NCBI GenBank assembly: GCA_014155875.1
Contig: JACEFZ010004144.1
Location: 476,001 to 540,000 of the forward strand
Direction: 5' to 3'
From: Cepaea nemoralis
Lineage: Eukaryota; Mollusca; Gastropoda; Stylommatophora; Helicidae
DNA: 64,000 nucleotides
The position numbers were made by a program, and so were the translations under genes. The notes beneath the pieces are model-generated. The model saw nothing but the letters and a program-made list of their open reading frames with translations, was not told where the DNA came from and searched no databases. Shown here piece after piece: positions 20,624 through 32,382 of the stretch; position 1 is the first letter of the stretch; each line of letters begins with the position of its first letter.

Positions 20624-22039
20624 TTAAACGTTTCTCTTGGCGTGAGTAAGTTGTCCAGGTTTCACTGCCATAAAGAAGAGTACGGCTTGGTAGACGAGGA
20701 CTTTTGTTTTGGCAGTAAGCTTCCTGTTCTCCCAGACTCTTTTTGCTAACATGTTCATTGTTGTTGCTGCCTTGCCAATCCCGATGTTGATTTCCTGATC
20801 GAGGGATAATTTGCTATGTACCTCTGATCCTAGATATGTAAAATGGTCTACTATCTCCAGTTCGGCGTCGTCAATAAAGATTGATGGTACACCATGTGCA
20901 CCTTGTGACATAATCTGTGTCTTCTTTTTGTTAATTGTTAAACCAAATTCAGAACAAGCATTGGAGAATGCAGATAGTAGATGTTGTAATTCTTCCTCAG
21001 AGTGGGTCGTAATCGCAGCATCATCCGCAAAAAGCAACTCTCTGATTAGTACCCTCCTAATTTTGGTCTTGGCCTTCAATCTCTGAGCATTATAGAGGCC
21101 ACCATCTGAGCGTGAGTGAATGTATATACCGTCATCCTGATCACGAAAGGCATATTTCAGTAGAAGTGAAAAGTATATCCCAAAGAGGGTGGGGGATAGT
21201 ACACAACCTTGCTTAACTCCACTCTTGATTTCAAACTCTTCTGAAGTTGAGCCATCAAACTTGATTATACCCTTCATGCCTGTGTGGAACGATTCCACAA
21301 TGGACAGAAGAGTTGGTGGGCAGCCAATCTTCTTTAGTGCTTTGAACAGACCCTCACGACTGACCAAATCGAATGCCTTTGTGAGATCGATGAAGGCAAT
21401 AAACAGTGGCTGATTTTGTTCCCGACATTTTTCTTGCATCTGTCGCAATGAGAATATCATATCAATGGTAGACCGGATCTGACGGAAGCCGCACTGTGAT
21501 TCGGGGTAGACTTGATCTCCCAGGACTTGAAGTCTGTGCAGGACAATTCTGGCAAATACTTTCCCAACAATACACAGAAGTGAGATACCCCTATAGTTGT
21601 TACAGTCGCTCCGATCTCCATTGTTCTTGTACAGCGTTATGATGTTTGAATCTTTGAAATCCTGTGGGACTTGTCCTTCTCGCCAGCATAGCTCTATTAG
21701 CTGGTGGATCTGTAGAGCGAGTGTGTCTTGCCCACTCCTGATTACCTCTATTGGAATCCCATCCTTACCTGGAGCCTTGCCAGATGCAAGCTCATTTATA
21801 GCACACTTAACTTCTGTTATAGTGGGAAGTGTGTCCAGGTGGTCAAGAGTTGGCAGGGCCTCTATGGCGTTGAGGGCATCATCCGCTAGCTTGGTCTCAC
21901 TTGAGTAAAGCTCTAAATAGTGCTCGACCCATCTATCCATCTGCTGTTTCTTATCAGTGATGATTTCTCCAGTCAAGGTTTTCAGCGGTGCACTTCTTTT
22001 GATCATTGGACCACAGGCTTTCTTTATCCCTTCATACAT
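20624..22039 (-). pseudogene. Reverse transcriptase of the C2H2-finger LINE
   Basis: 471-codon frame. Landmarks: ELASGKAPGKDGIPIEVI (RT-1), FKDSNIITLYKNNGDRSDCN then NYRGISLL (RT-2a), ESQCGFRQIRSTIDMIFSLR, FIAFIDLTKAFDLVSREGL (motif A), SGVKQGCVLSPTLFGIYFS (motif B), LLFADDAAITTHS (motif C, FADD) and FTYLGSEV. The final residues (AVKPGQLTHAKRNV) depart from family expectation. The protein continues in another frame at 20109-20471, so a frameshift lies around 20640-20690. Confidence 0.88.
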
Positions 22040-22309
22040 GCTTCTGATGTTTCCCTTATCACTTGCGATTTGAATGGACTCACATAACTTGATCCAATAA
22101 GGCTATAGTATAGCAGTTCAAAATTTGCCCGACGCCTAGACGACCGCAAAGAAACAGTAAACAATGTTTCACAAGAGCAGCAACCCTATATAAAAAGGAA
22201 GAGGTAGTCAACTAGCAGTTACTGCCGTTGGTGTGTGAGTTGTGAGATAAAAACAAAACCCAAAAATACACGTCTAAAGCGCACTCTAAAAGGCCCAAAC
22301 TGTTATAGA

Positions 22310-22503
22310 CTTATTGACATCCTGTGGGTGGTGTGGTCGGTATCACGCCGGCCCGAAACGTTTCTTGGTATTTTTAGACTGGGTCGACCTGGGAGCGTAG
22401 GTCAATTTAAAAAAAAAAAAATTGAAACCGCCCCAGCGCGTCTCGAACCCAAGACCACCGGATTGACAGGCGAGCTCTAATCACTACGCTACCGCAGCTC
22501 TCT
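22310..22503 (-). repeat. SINE-D, tRNA-derived
   Basis: On the minus strand it starts with a tRNA-like head: ggtagcgtagtgattagagc (A-box region) and cttgggttcgagacgcgc (B box). The body contains gacctacgctcccaggtcg. The body is shared with 53525-53805 and partly with 46025-46110. Confidence 0.75.
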
Positions 22504-22509
22504 ATTATC

Positions 22510-22740
22510 CGTTAGTGATATATCCTGTACAGGACTTCGCAGTCAACCCCCAGCATTTTTTGGCCGTTTGTGATCTCTTGGCAAGTTTACGCTCAGTAGT
22601 TTGCCATTGTTTTTTGCACTCATACCCCTGTATGGAAACCAGGGCAAGGCGGTCTGCTTTCAAATCTCCCGCAGCTGTGTTTCGAACGCGGTATGCAGGA
22701 TTGCGAACTGCGTTCGTAACCCCTTCGCCACAACGGCAGT
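22510..22740 (-). repeat. SINE-A copy
   Basis: Nearly full minus-strand copy: tacaggacttcgcagtcaac, gttttttgcactcataccc linker, agctgtgtttcgaacgcgg and gttcgtaaccccttcgcca head. Confidence 0.85.
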
Positions 22741-22852
22741 CCTATTATCAGACCTTTACACAATCAACCCCCACCGTCTTTCCTATCCAGACAATTGCTA
22801 GAAAATTATGCATATTGTTTGGTACTCATTGTTATGTGGCTAGATCGACCCT

Positions 22853-23195
22853 TTAAAAAGGCTTAAAAGTCGACAGGGTCGAGTTAATTGCACCGGGTTT
22901 TTATCCTTTGGCGCGCGGGGCCCGCCGGCAAAGTCCGCGGGGCTCATGGCTCAGTCTCTTTCCGCTGCGGGGAAAGCGTCGCACAAAGCACGAGCTCCGT
23001 AGCTCCAGCGATGACCCCCAGGAGTCTCCGAAAAAAATGCACTCGTTAACCGAAGGACGCGGCCCCGGAATCGAACCCAACAACCTTCGGAGCCCACGTA
23101 ATAGTCGGAAAATTATACCCATGTCTGAAGGGGGTTGAACCCATACCACTGTCACCGCAGCAAATGAACTAACCACTACGTCACACGGCTCCAGT
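22853..23195 (-). repeat. SINE-B copy
   Basis: Minus-strand copy, read in reverse: cttaaaagtcgacagggtcg, gcaccgggtttttatcc, cgcacaaagcacgagctccg, tagctccagcgatgacc, ggaatcgaacccaacaacct (reversed B box) and a head near 23190. Includes extra sequence relative to 53.2 kb. Confidence 0.85.
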
Positions 23196-23199
23196 GTCA

Positions 23200-25080
23200 C
23201 GAGATCGCCATGAGTTAACCAGATAATGAAAATACAGAAGTTTGATTAACGGGATATTTTCTAGGTCACAGCGATTTTAACTAACAGAGTAAATACAGCT
23301 GCACGAGTTACATCGGGTCAGCAAATAGTAAACATTTGGAAGTGAGTGCGCTGAATCAGACACCGCGTTGACAGTTCAATAACAGATAGAATCACATAGA
23401 ATTGCCCATCTCAGTACATGGAACAGCCCTGTCTGTCATTTATAGTTCCGGACATCAGGCGAAATGGCGGCTGGGATTGTCACCACTGAACAGAAGGTTG
23501 ACAGTTTATCAACAGGTCGGAAGTGCCCGACTAGGGAGAAAACGGTGAGACTGTCATTTGGTATTTCCCGACATCAAACGGAATGGCGGATTTGACTGTC
23601 ACCACATGACATAAAGTTGAGGGCTTGTTATGGGATACAGTGGAACACCTGCCGGACATCAACAACGTCACGTGCACAATGTAAGGGTGTTTGGAAAACC
23701 ATGATTGGCAGCTTGGTATCGAAACTCTTTGTTGGAACTCGACAGTAACTCTCTAGATTGTTTTGGATGTCTAAACCAGTGATGACAAATCTAACCTTGA
23801 TGGAGCCAGAGGGGGGATGGATCCCTGACAGGGGATGATCTGCCAATGTGCCACCTGTGTGGGGGCATAAAGGATAACGTCACGTGGCCAACTTTGGTAG
23901 TTTGCCATATAAACCCGAGTTGGGGCCAACTAGGGGGACTTGGAAATGTGGCTCTAGTCGGAGTGCAATGGCACTGCAGTGCTTAGTGGAAATAATATCT
24001 ACCGTGTGTTAATTAGTGACTTAATTTTACACGTGCCTATAATGGCAGATGTAAATATGATTGATAGGACTGCAGTAGTGCCATTTAAGGTATAACCTAT
24101 TATAATATTAGTTCTAATTAATATAGACTGTAGCCTTGTTAAAACTATAGTGTGATGATTAGCACTGTTAGTGGAAAACTAGTTAGAGTAGAATAGTGAT
24201 ATTGGCTCTGCTAAGGTGAATAGAATACTGAGGTTGCACTCTGTATTGGTCTTTCCTTGTCATAGCCTGATTCGGCCCTAGGTGGGTAGCTAATCTGCTC
24301 TATGACATAGTTTAGTTAGCTAAAGATCATTAAGCAAGGCAATAGGCTTACACTCAGCCGATAGGATCAGTGACTAGTACTATCACCAGATGTGTTGTTT
24401 CTATCCTAGGTTCCCTACCAGATCCGAGGAAACTCAACAAGTTTTTAGGAAAGGTTCAAATCCCATTCGGAAGAACACCAGTGGAACAGTCAATAAAGTT
24501 GCGTACAGAACGTAACTAAAGCTAGAAGGAAGATGATTCACCAAAGAGGGGTGATGATTACTGATGCACCACACAGCATCAGACAGTAGTAACTAACTGA
24601 GAACATTAATGATAATAGTTACCTAGTGTGATATAATCTCGTGTAATAGAACACAAGACATGATACGTGAGGCTAGATAGACACGAGTGAGGATCAATTA
24701 CATTAACAATTAACATTAATAACTGTGTACACACTACAAAGGACTTGTGCATTTTTTTAGGAACGATAGGAACGGACATTGTGTAGGGTGCAACCGGTCC
24801 ATGATTAACTGTTAATACCACCGGTGTCTATTTCGGATGATCATGAAATGGGATTACCAGAGGTCTACAGAGGCAAATCAGTATCCAGCAGGATGGTTTC
24901 GGCACTGGGTGAGATGTACATGTTCTGACGTAACGTGCTGTGGTCTATCCTTGCTGGGATCAGCTGACTGGGTTGTAGTCTGAGAGTCCGATTCTACACA
25001 CTTTATAGAACACGTCACACATTTTCTTCACATACACGTCTCATATACGTTACACTTTTCTTTTAATAAATTAATCTTTA
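23200..25080. other. No gene supported; 1.9 kb anonymous sequence
   Basis: No window repeat family and no long open frame. It contains catataaacc at 23910-23919 and, ~130 bases downstream, an ATG at 24042 opening a 16-codon frame that ends at an AAG|gtataa donor-like site (24089). An acceptor-like run (tttctatcctag) ends at 24410. These could be an untranslated first exon and a second exon of a host gene or an unknown LTR, but nothing confirms it. A later aataaa lies near 25066. Confidence 0.3.
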
Positions 25081-25414
25081 TTAATTTTTAGAAGCAAGAG
25101 TTGTTGAGTATGTTGCGTTGGAGAAGTATGAGAGGGGGCATAGTACGACAGTGAGAGAGTGACAGGAAAAGGTGTCCATAGGCTGATGGAGTGTGTTGGA
25201 CGGAAGCTGGTGGATTCTCCAGGATATTGATAAGGAGGAAAATATTATAATGTGGGTGTCGGCTCTCTTCACTCCAGGGACGACACTGTAAAGGAGGACA
25301 CGACATCCAGTTCTCTCCCCCCCCCCCCCTCCACACACACACACACCCTCACTGCACTTTGTATGTAGAACAAATGAGAAAAATGAAGTATATGACGTCA
25401 TAAAAAATGTGCTC

Positions 25415-26650
25415 CACAGAAAGCGGCTGTCAAGAAACCAGACTGTCAAGAATTTTCTCACGCTGTCTTCCTCCATCTCTCTTTCCGCAAATCTTTCCGA
25501 TACCATTTACCAATTTTTGTCTTCTCATAAGGTGGGAAAGAAATGACGACTGCTTCTTCCTGATGTTTTTGATAAGTTGTGTTTGCGATTCAGCTTCCCT
25601 CAAAATTGCTCACATTGGCTGTCCAACTAATTTTCAGCATTCTTCTATAAAACCACATCTACGAGCCCCCCCCCCCCCCCCCCCCCCCGCATTTTTACTA
25701 ATTGTTCAGGGTTCGCAGCCTTATGTTAAAATGTGTTCTATGTAACATGCAAGAACTCTTTTTCTAACTTTCAAGAACGCGGACTTATTGCACAAAACAT
25801 TCTTCATTTGACAGAATGCAGTTTTTGCTTGCTCTATTCTGTTTTTATCTTAGTGATGCATCTCCTATCTGATATTATCCATATGCCCAGATATCTGAAT
25901 TTCTGCACTTGCCCCAAAATAACGCCATTTACATTAATTGCACATTTAGGACAATCTGTTTCTTTGATATCACCATGACTTCTGTCTTTCTATATTCAAG
26001 CCGAGGCCCATTTTTTTTCCACTTTCCACAATCACAGTATCTATCATTTCTTATAATTCCTTTTGACTTGTTGCTATCAAGCCGGTGTCATCAGCATAAC
26101 ATAAGTTGTTTATATTAATTATTATGTCCACCAGCCAGGATCCCTGACATATTTTCTGCAGATCCCATTATATGTTCAATGTACACTGAGAACATATCAT
26201 TATCAGGAGACAATACAAAACCTTGTCTGACGCCAGTCTTTATAGTATACACTGAAATGTTCCTACCACGTTGTTGATTCTTATGGCTGCAGTTTACTGC
26301 CAATATATGTTCTTTATTGCTTGCAGGTCTTTGCCGTCAGTATTCATTTACATTAGTAATTGAATCATTTCCTCATGTTTTACATTGTCAAATGCTTTTG
26401 TAGGAAAAGTCGCTTAAAAGTCGACCGGGTCGACTTCATTGCACCGGGTTTTATCCCATATGGCTCGGTCTCTTTCCGAGCGCGGAAAGCGTCGCACAAA
26501 GCACGATCTCCGTAGCTCCATCGACGATCGGCTATTGTGGAGTGAGTCTATGGCTATGAAATACAAGTATTAATATTATAAGTACAGGTCTGTGTTTACT
26601 TATTTCCCTCAACAAATCCACACTGTTCATCACTAATTTCTGGTTTAATG
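25415..26650 (-). pseudogene. RTE-C LINE relic, minus
   Basis: Heavily decayed RTE copy related to 35790-37190. On the minus strand, 26115-26303 reads VYTIKTGVRQGFVLSPDND and MFSVYIEHIMGSAENMSGI, i.e. motif B. Scattered frames at 25740-25990 correspond to the IYLGTQITFDGRC/KIGKAKTGFYKMKS region of the sister copy, and 25430-25560 to the C-terminus. It is interrupted by a C20 tract at 25669-25688 and by a SINE-B at 26405-26545; RTE text resumes at 26605-26650 (ctcaacaaatccacactgtt). Confidence 0.75.
26405..26545 (-). repeat. SINE-B fragment inserted in RTE-C
   Basis: Minus-strand body (cttaaaagtcgaccgggtcg, catatggctcggtctctttc, cgtcgcacaaagcacgatct). The tRNA head is missing. It splits the RTE-C frame, so it is younger. 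Confidence 0.8.
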
Positions 26651-26799
26651 GTATGTAAATATAGCGACAGAAAATAAGATGGATAGCACATAATAGGGTC
26701 ACATATATAGCATATATATATTATATACAACAGCACATAATATAAACACCCATTACATGAAATGACAATCAATAGATAGAAACTATGTCTCCCAAGATA

Positions 26800-26885
26800 A
26801 CTAAAAAAAGACAGTGAAATTCATATAAGAGACATCATTTCATTTATAGACAAATTTCAAGTGAACGAAAGAAGAATCTACGCAT
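26800..26885 (+). mobile_element. 3' end of the I-type LINE (5'-truncated copy)
   Basis: About 80 bases matching the last bases of the LINE at 38285-42493: gacagtgaaattcatataag versus gacagttaaattcatacaag, then tttcaagtgaacgaaagaag versus tttcaagcgaacgaaagaat. An extreme 5' truncation from a second insertion of the same family. Confidence 0.75.
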
Positions 26886-27500
26886 CACAACCCGGAGACG
26901 ACAGCCAGGGTTGTATTTGAGAATTACAGTATATAGAAAGATGCTTTGTTTGTGAAGTCTTACAAGCAGCTGACGACAGGTCAAAGGTTACAGAAGCACT
27001 TCGTTCTACTTCTTGTTTTCTGGAAGTCGCCCATCAGTGCAGAGATGCTGAACGCTTCGCTCGGATGTTGTTAGACAAATGACTGTTTATTTGAGTAAGT
27101 TGATGTTATATTTATGGACAGCAATATTGCAATTGTTGTTTTATTCAAGCTATATTTGTGTTTTTATAGTTTATTGTGTGGTGTGTTTCCCGCGGAGCAG
27201 AATGCTGGTAACCAACCAGTGGTTAATCCTGAATACTCAGAATACTGAATGTCGTCTCCTCGTCGTCTGCAAGTTTGTTCTGAGGATGGGGACGTACTGT
27301 ACAACAACGATGCGACACATAGATAAGTATAACACAGCTACTATATTATTACTAGTGTAAAATGCAACAGATTTCACGAAACAAAAAGGGTCGATATAAT
27401 CATCGAACTTAGCAATCGCAAGAAAAAGAGGATGAACAAGTGTCCTATATACATTTTTTACATGCAGGTAAAATAATTTAAATGACACTGAAAAGGCCAA
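26886..27500. other. No gene supported
   Basis: Unique-looking AT-rich sequence. The 93-codon plus frame at 27079-27360 is hydrophobic at its start, but I do not recognise it and it has no supporting context. Confidence 0.25.
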
Positions 27501-27504
27501 AGCC

Positions 27505-27715
27505 AGAATAAAAAAGAATGCCGGTTGTCTTTGGGTGACCAGTGTTCGAATCCTCGTTAAGGTGTGAATATTTTTCTGTCGGGGACAAAAAGAAAACTCT
27601 AACCTGCACGGTTTGCGGCGGCTGCACTAGCCATGCGGCCTTGATTCCTCAGGCTCAAGACTCCCCCTCTCCCCACCCCGTCCTACACCACAGGGTATGA
27701 CAGTTTTGTTTGTTT
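27505..27715 (+). repeat. SINE-C, tRNA-derived
   Basis: Head with B box agtgttcgaatcctcg, then ttctgtcggggacaaaaaga, ctctaacctgcacggtttgc, ctgcactagccatgcggcct and cctacaccacaggg. The same order occurs at 52178-52375. Two copies with ~85 percent apparent identity by eye support a family. Confidence 0.8.
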
Positions 27716-27894
27716 GTTTTGACAATCCTGATCAACCCTTCGGTGTTATAATTGAAAATATATGGTGTCTATCCCCACCCCCATCGGATGTTTATGCTTT
27801 TGTAAGTAGACTTTTGCTATTTCATATTGTATAGATTATACATTCGTGCCTATTCATATTGTGCTATCAATTTTTTTCAATGGTTTTTTTACAA

Positions 27895-28015
27895 AATGGT
27901 ATGGGTGCCGGTCGTTCAGAAAGCAATGGTAAACTACTCAACCTGCCAAGAGATCACAACAAGCAACAAATGCTGGTGTTGACTGCGATGTCCTGTAAAG
28001 GATAGGCAACTAACT
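27895..28015 (+). repeat. SINE-A 3' fragment
   Basis: Plus-strand 3' module: atgggtgccggtcgttcaga, gcaatggtaaactactcaac, tgtcctgtaaaggataggca. Confidence 0.8.
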
Positions 28016-28088
28016 ATCAATCAATCATCATACAGTCAGTATAACAGTCTTTTCAGAGAGGGTTTTAAAATGAGTATTGTAGTATTTA

Positions 28089-28481
28089 GAATCTTGAAAT
28101 GTAAATAAACAAATTAGAAAGAACTTAGAAGCAAAAGAGATGTGGTTCCTGAGATGAATGTTGCGAATTCCTTGGACTGCCAAAGTGACTAACGTAAGAG
28201 GCTATTGAAATTAGAACATTATATACAATAATAAGAAAGAGACAAACAGCTTTATTTGGTCATGTGATGAGTAGAGAGTCATTGGGGAACATTGTGACAA
28301 CTGGAAAGATCGAGGGGAGGAGAGGCAGAGGCCGATCAAGAGAAATGATGCTGGATGGATTGAGACGGTGACATGGAGGAATATCATCAGCAGAGTTGAT
28401 CCAGAAAACCAAAGACCGAGATATATGGAGAGTCATGAATGTCTACACCAGCTGGCAGGGCACTTGATGATGACGATGATG
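28089..28481 (+). mobile_element. RTE-A 3' end copy with 13-bp TSD
   Basis: 5'-truncated copy of the last ~390 bases of RTE-A (atgtggttcctgagatgaat, gtcatgtgatgagtagagag), ending in a TGATGATGACGATGATG tail. It is flanked by attgtagtattta at 28076-28088 and again at 28482-28494, a 13-bp target-site duplication. This fixes the element boundaries exactly and shows insertion by target-primed reverse transcription. Confidence 0.92.
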
Positions 28482-28499
28482 ATTGTAGTATTTACTTAG

Positions 28500-29065
28500 C
28501 AGTAACGAACCCCTTCATGACATATGGGAATTCTTGTGGTATATTGCTTTATCGTCTCCTGCAGTTCTCTAGGGCTGTCTGTTTTAATGTTTTCCTCTCA
28601 CATAGGGTTATTGTCGTGTGTAATATTTCCAATTAGTGGTATCCTTTAGATTAATATTTCTTGCATTCTCATAAATAATGTTCTTTATTATTATGCTTCT
28701 GGCTTTCATCACAGATGTATTCATTTGCAGTAAAATAAGCTATTTCAAGTTGTAACTACTGTAATTTTTTATTGCAATGAATCTTAAGTTCATTTGTCAC
28801 CTAGCATGCTCTTGTTGGAACATTTAACAGTTTGTATTCATGCTTTCCTTTCAAGCTTTAATTCCACAGATATGTTAATTCTTCTAATATTTATGTTTTA
28901 ATTGCTGATATAATGTCACCTTTACTCAGAGCTATATGTATTTTTGTTATATATTGTTCTGCCTTTCTTTGCTTCTTTGCTTACCATATTATTTCCATAA
29001 ATTCCGGCATGTGCTCGTATCCATACAATCAGCACTAAACACTCTCTGGTATTTAAATATGTAGA
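28500..29065. other. No gene seen
   Basis: T-rich, AT-rich sequence of about 560 bases without open frames or recognised repeats. Confidence 0.4.
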
Positions 29066-29069
29066 AGCT

Positions 29070-29225
29070 AAGACCTTGACACCTCCTGAGGGTCATCGCC
29101 GGAGCTACGGTGTTTATGCTTTGTGCGATGCTTTCAGTGGGCCACCCTGCCAAAGGGGACCGAGCCATATGGGCCATATCCCGGGGCAATGAAGCGTTCA
29201 TCTCAACTTTTAATGCAGTAATGTT
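29070..29225 (+). repeat. SINE-B fragment
   Basis: Plus-strand body: gaccttgacacctcctgagg, gtcatcgccggagctacggt, gaccgagccatatggg, ggggcaatgaagcg. Head missing. Confidence 0.75.
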
Positions 29226-29317
29226 TGGCTGCTGATTTTCTAGTGACTGCCGCTTCCATCGACAATGAACTGTATTTTCCAAGGAGGACTTTTGAGTCGG
29301 CATTCTGACGGCGGCAT

Positions 29318-29478
29318 TATACACAGTGTACCTGTTGGCTTGTCAAGACCCCTGTCTATTCCACTTTTCACATAAGGCAGTGAGGAGTATTTCGTGTTAT
29401 ATTCACTGGCACTGGAACGGAGCATAATTGGGACGACCCGTTGCCATGAAGTTGGAGCCGCGACTATCTAACTAACCA
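29318..29478 (+). repeat. Repeat F (copy 1)
   Basis: Matches 45820-45972: ttggcttgtcaagacccctg versus ttggtttgtcgagactcctt, ccacttttcacataaggcag versus ccacttttcacatggggcag, atattcactggcac, and ggagccgcgactat versus ggaatcgcgactat. Nature unknown; two collinear copies about 150 bases long. Confidence 0.65.
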
Positions 29479-30057
29479 ACCCCAACACCGCAAGTTACAA
29501 GAGAAACAAGATGAGATGATGAGAGAGAAGCAAAGAAGATCTCCTCTGCCATATTTGGCCTCCTAAATACCTAGTTGCCTTTTAGAGCCAGAAATAATAA
29601 TGAATCTGCTAAAGCCATCAGCTTCCGGAGAGGGTTATCATATACCACTTCTTGTGCTTTTAGTACAGCATCCATTTCTCCGTTAAAAATAGATACGTTG
29701 TTTGCAGTGTTCTCTATATTTCCAATTGTGGAATGTGTATTCCTGTTCCCAACTTAATGTCTTCTCCTAAGGAGACAGCTACATAAACAGGGATACATTC
29801 TTATGATATTTGTTGTATGCAACTATTGGCTTCATCTTTCATTATTTCTGGGAATGACTCCTTAGTTAATATAACTGCTAGTTGGTAGTAAATTTTTGTT
29901 TTTATTAAATACCAAGGCTGGATATTTCATATGTGTGCATTTTAATTCTTGTTATTAATTCATTCAAGAACAAGAAAATGTTGGACATTTCTAGAAAATA
30001 TGTGAAGGTTTTAAACTTCACACCCAACCTGGCAATAGCTGCCATAGGATTGCCTTT

Positions 30058-30592
30058 AACATATGTTACCTTAAGTGCCATACAGCTTGGAAAATACCTT
30101 TACCATTATGTTACCTTAAGTGCCATACAGCTTGGAGAATACTTTTACCATTATGTTACCATTAGCTCCATACAGCTTGGAGAATAACTTTACTCTTATG
30201 CTACCTTCAGTTCCATATAGCTTGGAGAATCCCTTTACCTTTATGTTACCTTCAATTCCATACAGCTTGGAGAATCAATGTATCTTTATATTACCTTTAG
30301 TTCTATACAGCTTGGAGAATACCTTTACCTTTATGTTACCTTCACTTTCATACAGCTTGGAGAATCCCTTTACTTTTATATTACCTTTAGTTCCATACAG
30401 CTTGGAGAATACCTTTATCTTTGTTACCTTCAGTTCCATACAGCTTGGAGAATACTTGTACCTTTATGATACCTTCAGTTCCATACAGCTTGAAGAATAC
30501 CTTTACCTTTATGTTACCTTTAGTTCCATACAGCTTGGAGAATACCTTTACCTTTATGTTACCTTCAGTTTCATACAGCTTGGATTATAATG
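30058..30592 (+). repeat. 45-bp minisatellite
   Basis: About 12 units of 45 bases containing ccatacagcttggagaatac, cctttacctttatg and ttaccttcagt. All three plus frames stay largely open, e.g. units of YLYLYVTFSSIQLGE (15 residues), because 45 is a multiple of three. It ends where the cagcttgga word is followed by unique sequence at ~30586. Confidence 0.93.
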
Positions 30593-30661
30593 TTGATTCT
30601 TTTGGGCAGTATATGATTGTATGTTATTCTTAGCTTGCTATCTTTATCTTCTACCCTTTAT

Positions 30662-30900
30662 GCCAGCTCTGTGGCGAAGGTGTCATGGACGCAGTTCGTA
30701 ATTCTGCATACCATATTCGAAACACAGCTGCGGGCAATTTGGCAGCAGACCGCCTTGTGTTGGATTTATAAATGGTGTGTGCGCCGGTCGTTCAGAAAGC
30801 AATGGCAAACTACTGAACGTAAACTTGCCAAGAAATCACAAACAGCCGAAAAATGCTGGGATTGACTGCGACGTACTGTAAAGGATATGCGACTAACTTG
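30662..30900 (+). repeat. SINE-A, near-complete copy
   Basis: Useful reference copy. Head gctctgtggcgaagg (A-box region) is followed by catattcgaaacacagctgc (B-box region), the linker ttggatttataaatggtgtg, then cgccggtcgttcagaaagca, tggcaaactactgaacgtaa, cttgccaagaaatcacaaac and gtactgtaaaggatatgcga. A-box and B-box spacing is that of a tRNA-type promoter. Confidence 0.88.
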
Positions 30901-30904
30901 TTAA

Positions 30905-31660
30905 CAACCCTCTATATTCCCTGTTAGAGCAATCAACTCTCACCAAGCTAACCTATCTTCTGCTATCTTATGCATCTCGCTCCTTGTCCTTCCCATATCT
31001 CTGTCTCTAAAGTTTCCAAAAATCATGTGGTACGAAAGCATCCATAAAGCCTCATATTTTAATGAATAATTGATTTATTTATATCAATGTCTGCGTGCAT
31101 TCAAACACAGTATCTGTTATCTTCATGAATGAACATAGATAACCAAATAACCAGCCACAGGAAACTCTTTGCTGAAATCTCACTGACAGCCAAGTTACAA
31201 TGATGTGAAAATTAAAGAAAAATAATTCTGCATTTGTTTGATACTTCTTTTTTTGCGTTAGACATATTTGTGAGCCACAATATTTGCATCTGTGGCAGAT
31301 GCATCTGACTACTTCCCAGCATTTGTTGATCAGGTAGCCTTCCTTGGGTATTTTCATAGGACATTCATTTATTTGTCATTTTCGTCAGATCCATCTAACA
31401 GTGGTGCATCTTGCAGGCCTATCCAGAACAACCACATGAACACTGTTCAACCCTCAAGGAAGATATGGGTAGTACATGTACATCCCCGTTAACCAAGAAG
31501 GCTTTCCAAATGCTTTTGTTCTGGACTCGCCAAAAAATTGTCACATCCTGCACCTAATTTACCTTAGGGCTTGGGAAAATTTTCTTTACCTATGCAGGAC
31601 TGCAAGTTGAAGACATAGTAACAGATGCAATCTAAGGATGCTTGAGTTTGGATTTTAGTA
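30905..31660. other. No gene supported
   Basis: About 750 bases of anonymous sequence between the SINE-A and the RTE-A insertion. Only short open frames, none recognised. Confidence 0.35.
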
Positions 31661-31749
31661 TGGTTCCAGCAAGGTAATTTATTCTGGAGGGGATACACAT
31701 AAAAAAGGTGTAGGAATAATTTTAGACGAAAAAACAGCCAAGTCAATTA

Positions 31750-32265
31750 ATGGATACTGGTGTATTCCAGATAAGAGTTATTATGGTAAAAATCAAAGGC
31801 AAACCAATAGATGTAAATATTATACAAGTATATGCACCAACAACAAGCAGTAGTGAGGAAGAAATACAACACTTTTATGACGAAATAGAAATTGGATCAC
31901 AAGAAATAAAAATAATACTTGGTGATTGTAATGCAAAAGTAGGAAAGGGAAAAATGGAGGATGTAGTGGGGAATTATGGTTTAGGTACAAGAAATGAAAG
32001 AGGGGAAAAGCTAATAGAATGGGCAAGTATCAATGATATGATAATTGGAAACACATGGTTTAAACACCATAAAAGACGACTGTACACATGGAAAAGCCCT
32101 GATAAGAAAATACGCAACCAAATTGACTACATACTAATTAATAAAAGATTTAGAAATGCTTTAATTAATGTAAAGACAATGCCTGGTGCTGACTGTAATA
32201 GTGATCATGTACCACTATGCGGACAAATAAAAGTAAGATTAAAGAGAGGGGAAAAAAATGGTTAA
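31750..32265 (+). pseudogene. RTE-A endonuclease domain
   Basis: Reads VNIIQVYAPTTSSSEEEIQH, IILGDCNAKVGKG (GDCN in place of the common GDFN), VGNYGLGTRNERGEKLIEWA, NTWFKHHKRRLYTWKSPDKK, RNQIDYILINKRFRNALINV and CNSDHVPLC (SDH motif). The earlier part of the domain (IYSGGDTHKKGVGIILDEKT) lies at 31676-31770 in another frame, so there is a frameshift near 31770. Confidence 0.88.
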
Positions 32266-32382
32266 GAACATGAGACTTAATAAAGAGGTTCTGAAAATAG
32301 ATAAAGAAATGCAAGAACAAGACAGAGTGACTGTGAAAAATAGGTACAATGCAATAGCTAAAATACAGAGTATAAATGAACA

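Larger units (their letters stand above)
20045..22100 (-). mobile_element. LINE with C-terminal C2H2 finger (minus, 5'-truncated)
   Basis: Distinct from the RTE copies. The RT begins at about 22097 (LCESIQIASDKGNIRSMYEG). The protein ends at 20109, followed by a ~65-base 3' UTR (gtaccaaactatcgtctgtc) that recurs alone at 54362-54445. Endonuclease is absent. I leave the clade open; the RT-plus-C2H2 layout resembles CR1/L2-superfamily or related LINE proteins common in animal genomes. Confidence 0.85.

Noticed and set aside
22435..22502. tRNA gene on the minus strand
   Set aside because: B box and A-box-like region are good, but the sequence continues into a SINE-D body found again at 53.6 kb.
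30662..30740. Genuine tRNA gene suggested by A and B boxes
   Set aside because: No cloverleaf acceptor or anticodon arms can be paired, and the same text recurs in many diverged copies with a shared non-tRNA body (SINE-A).
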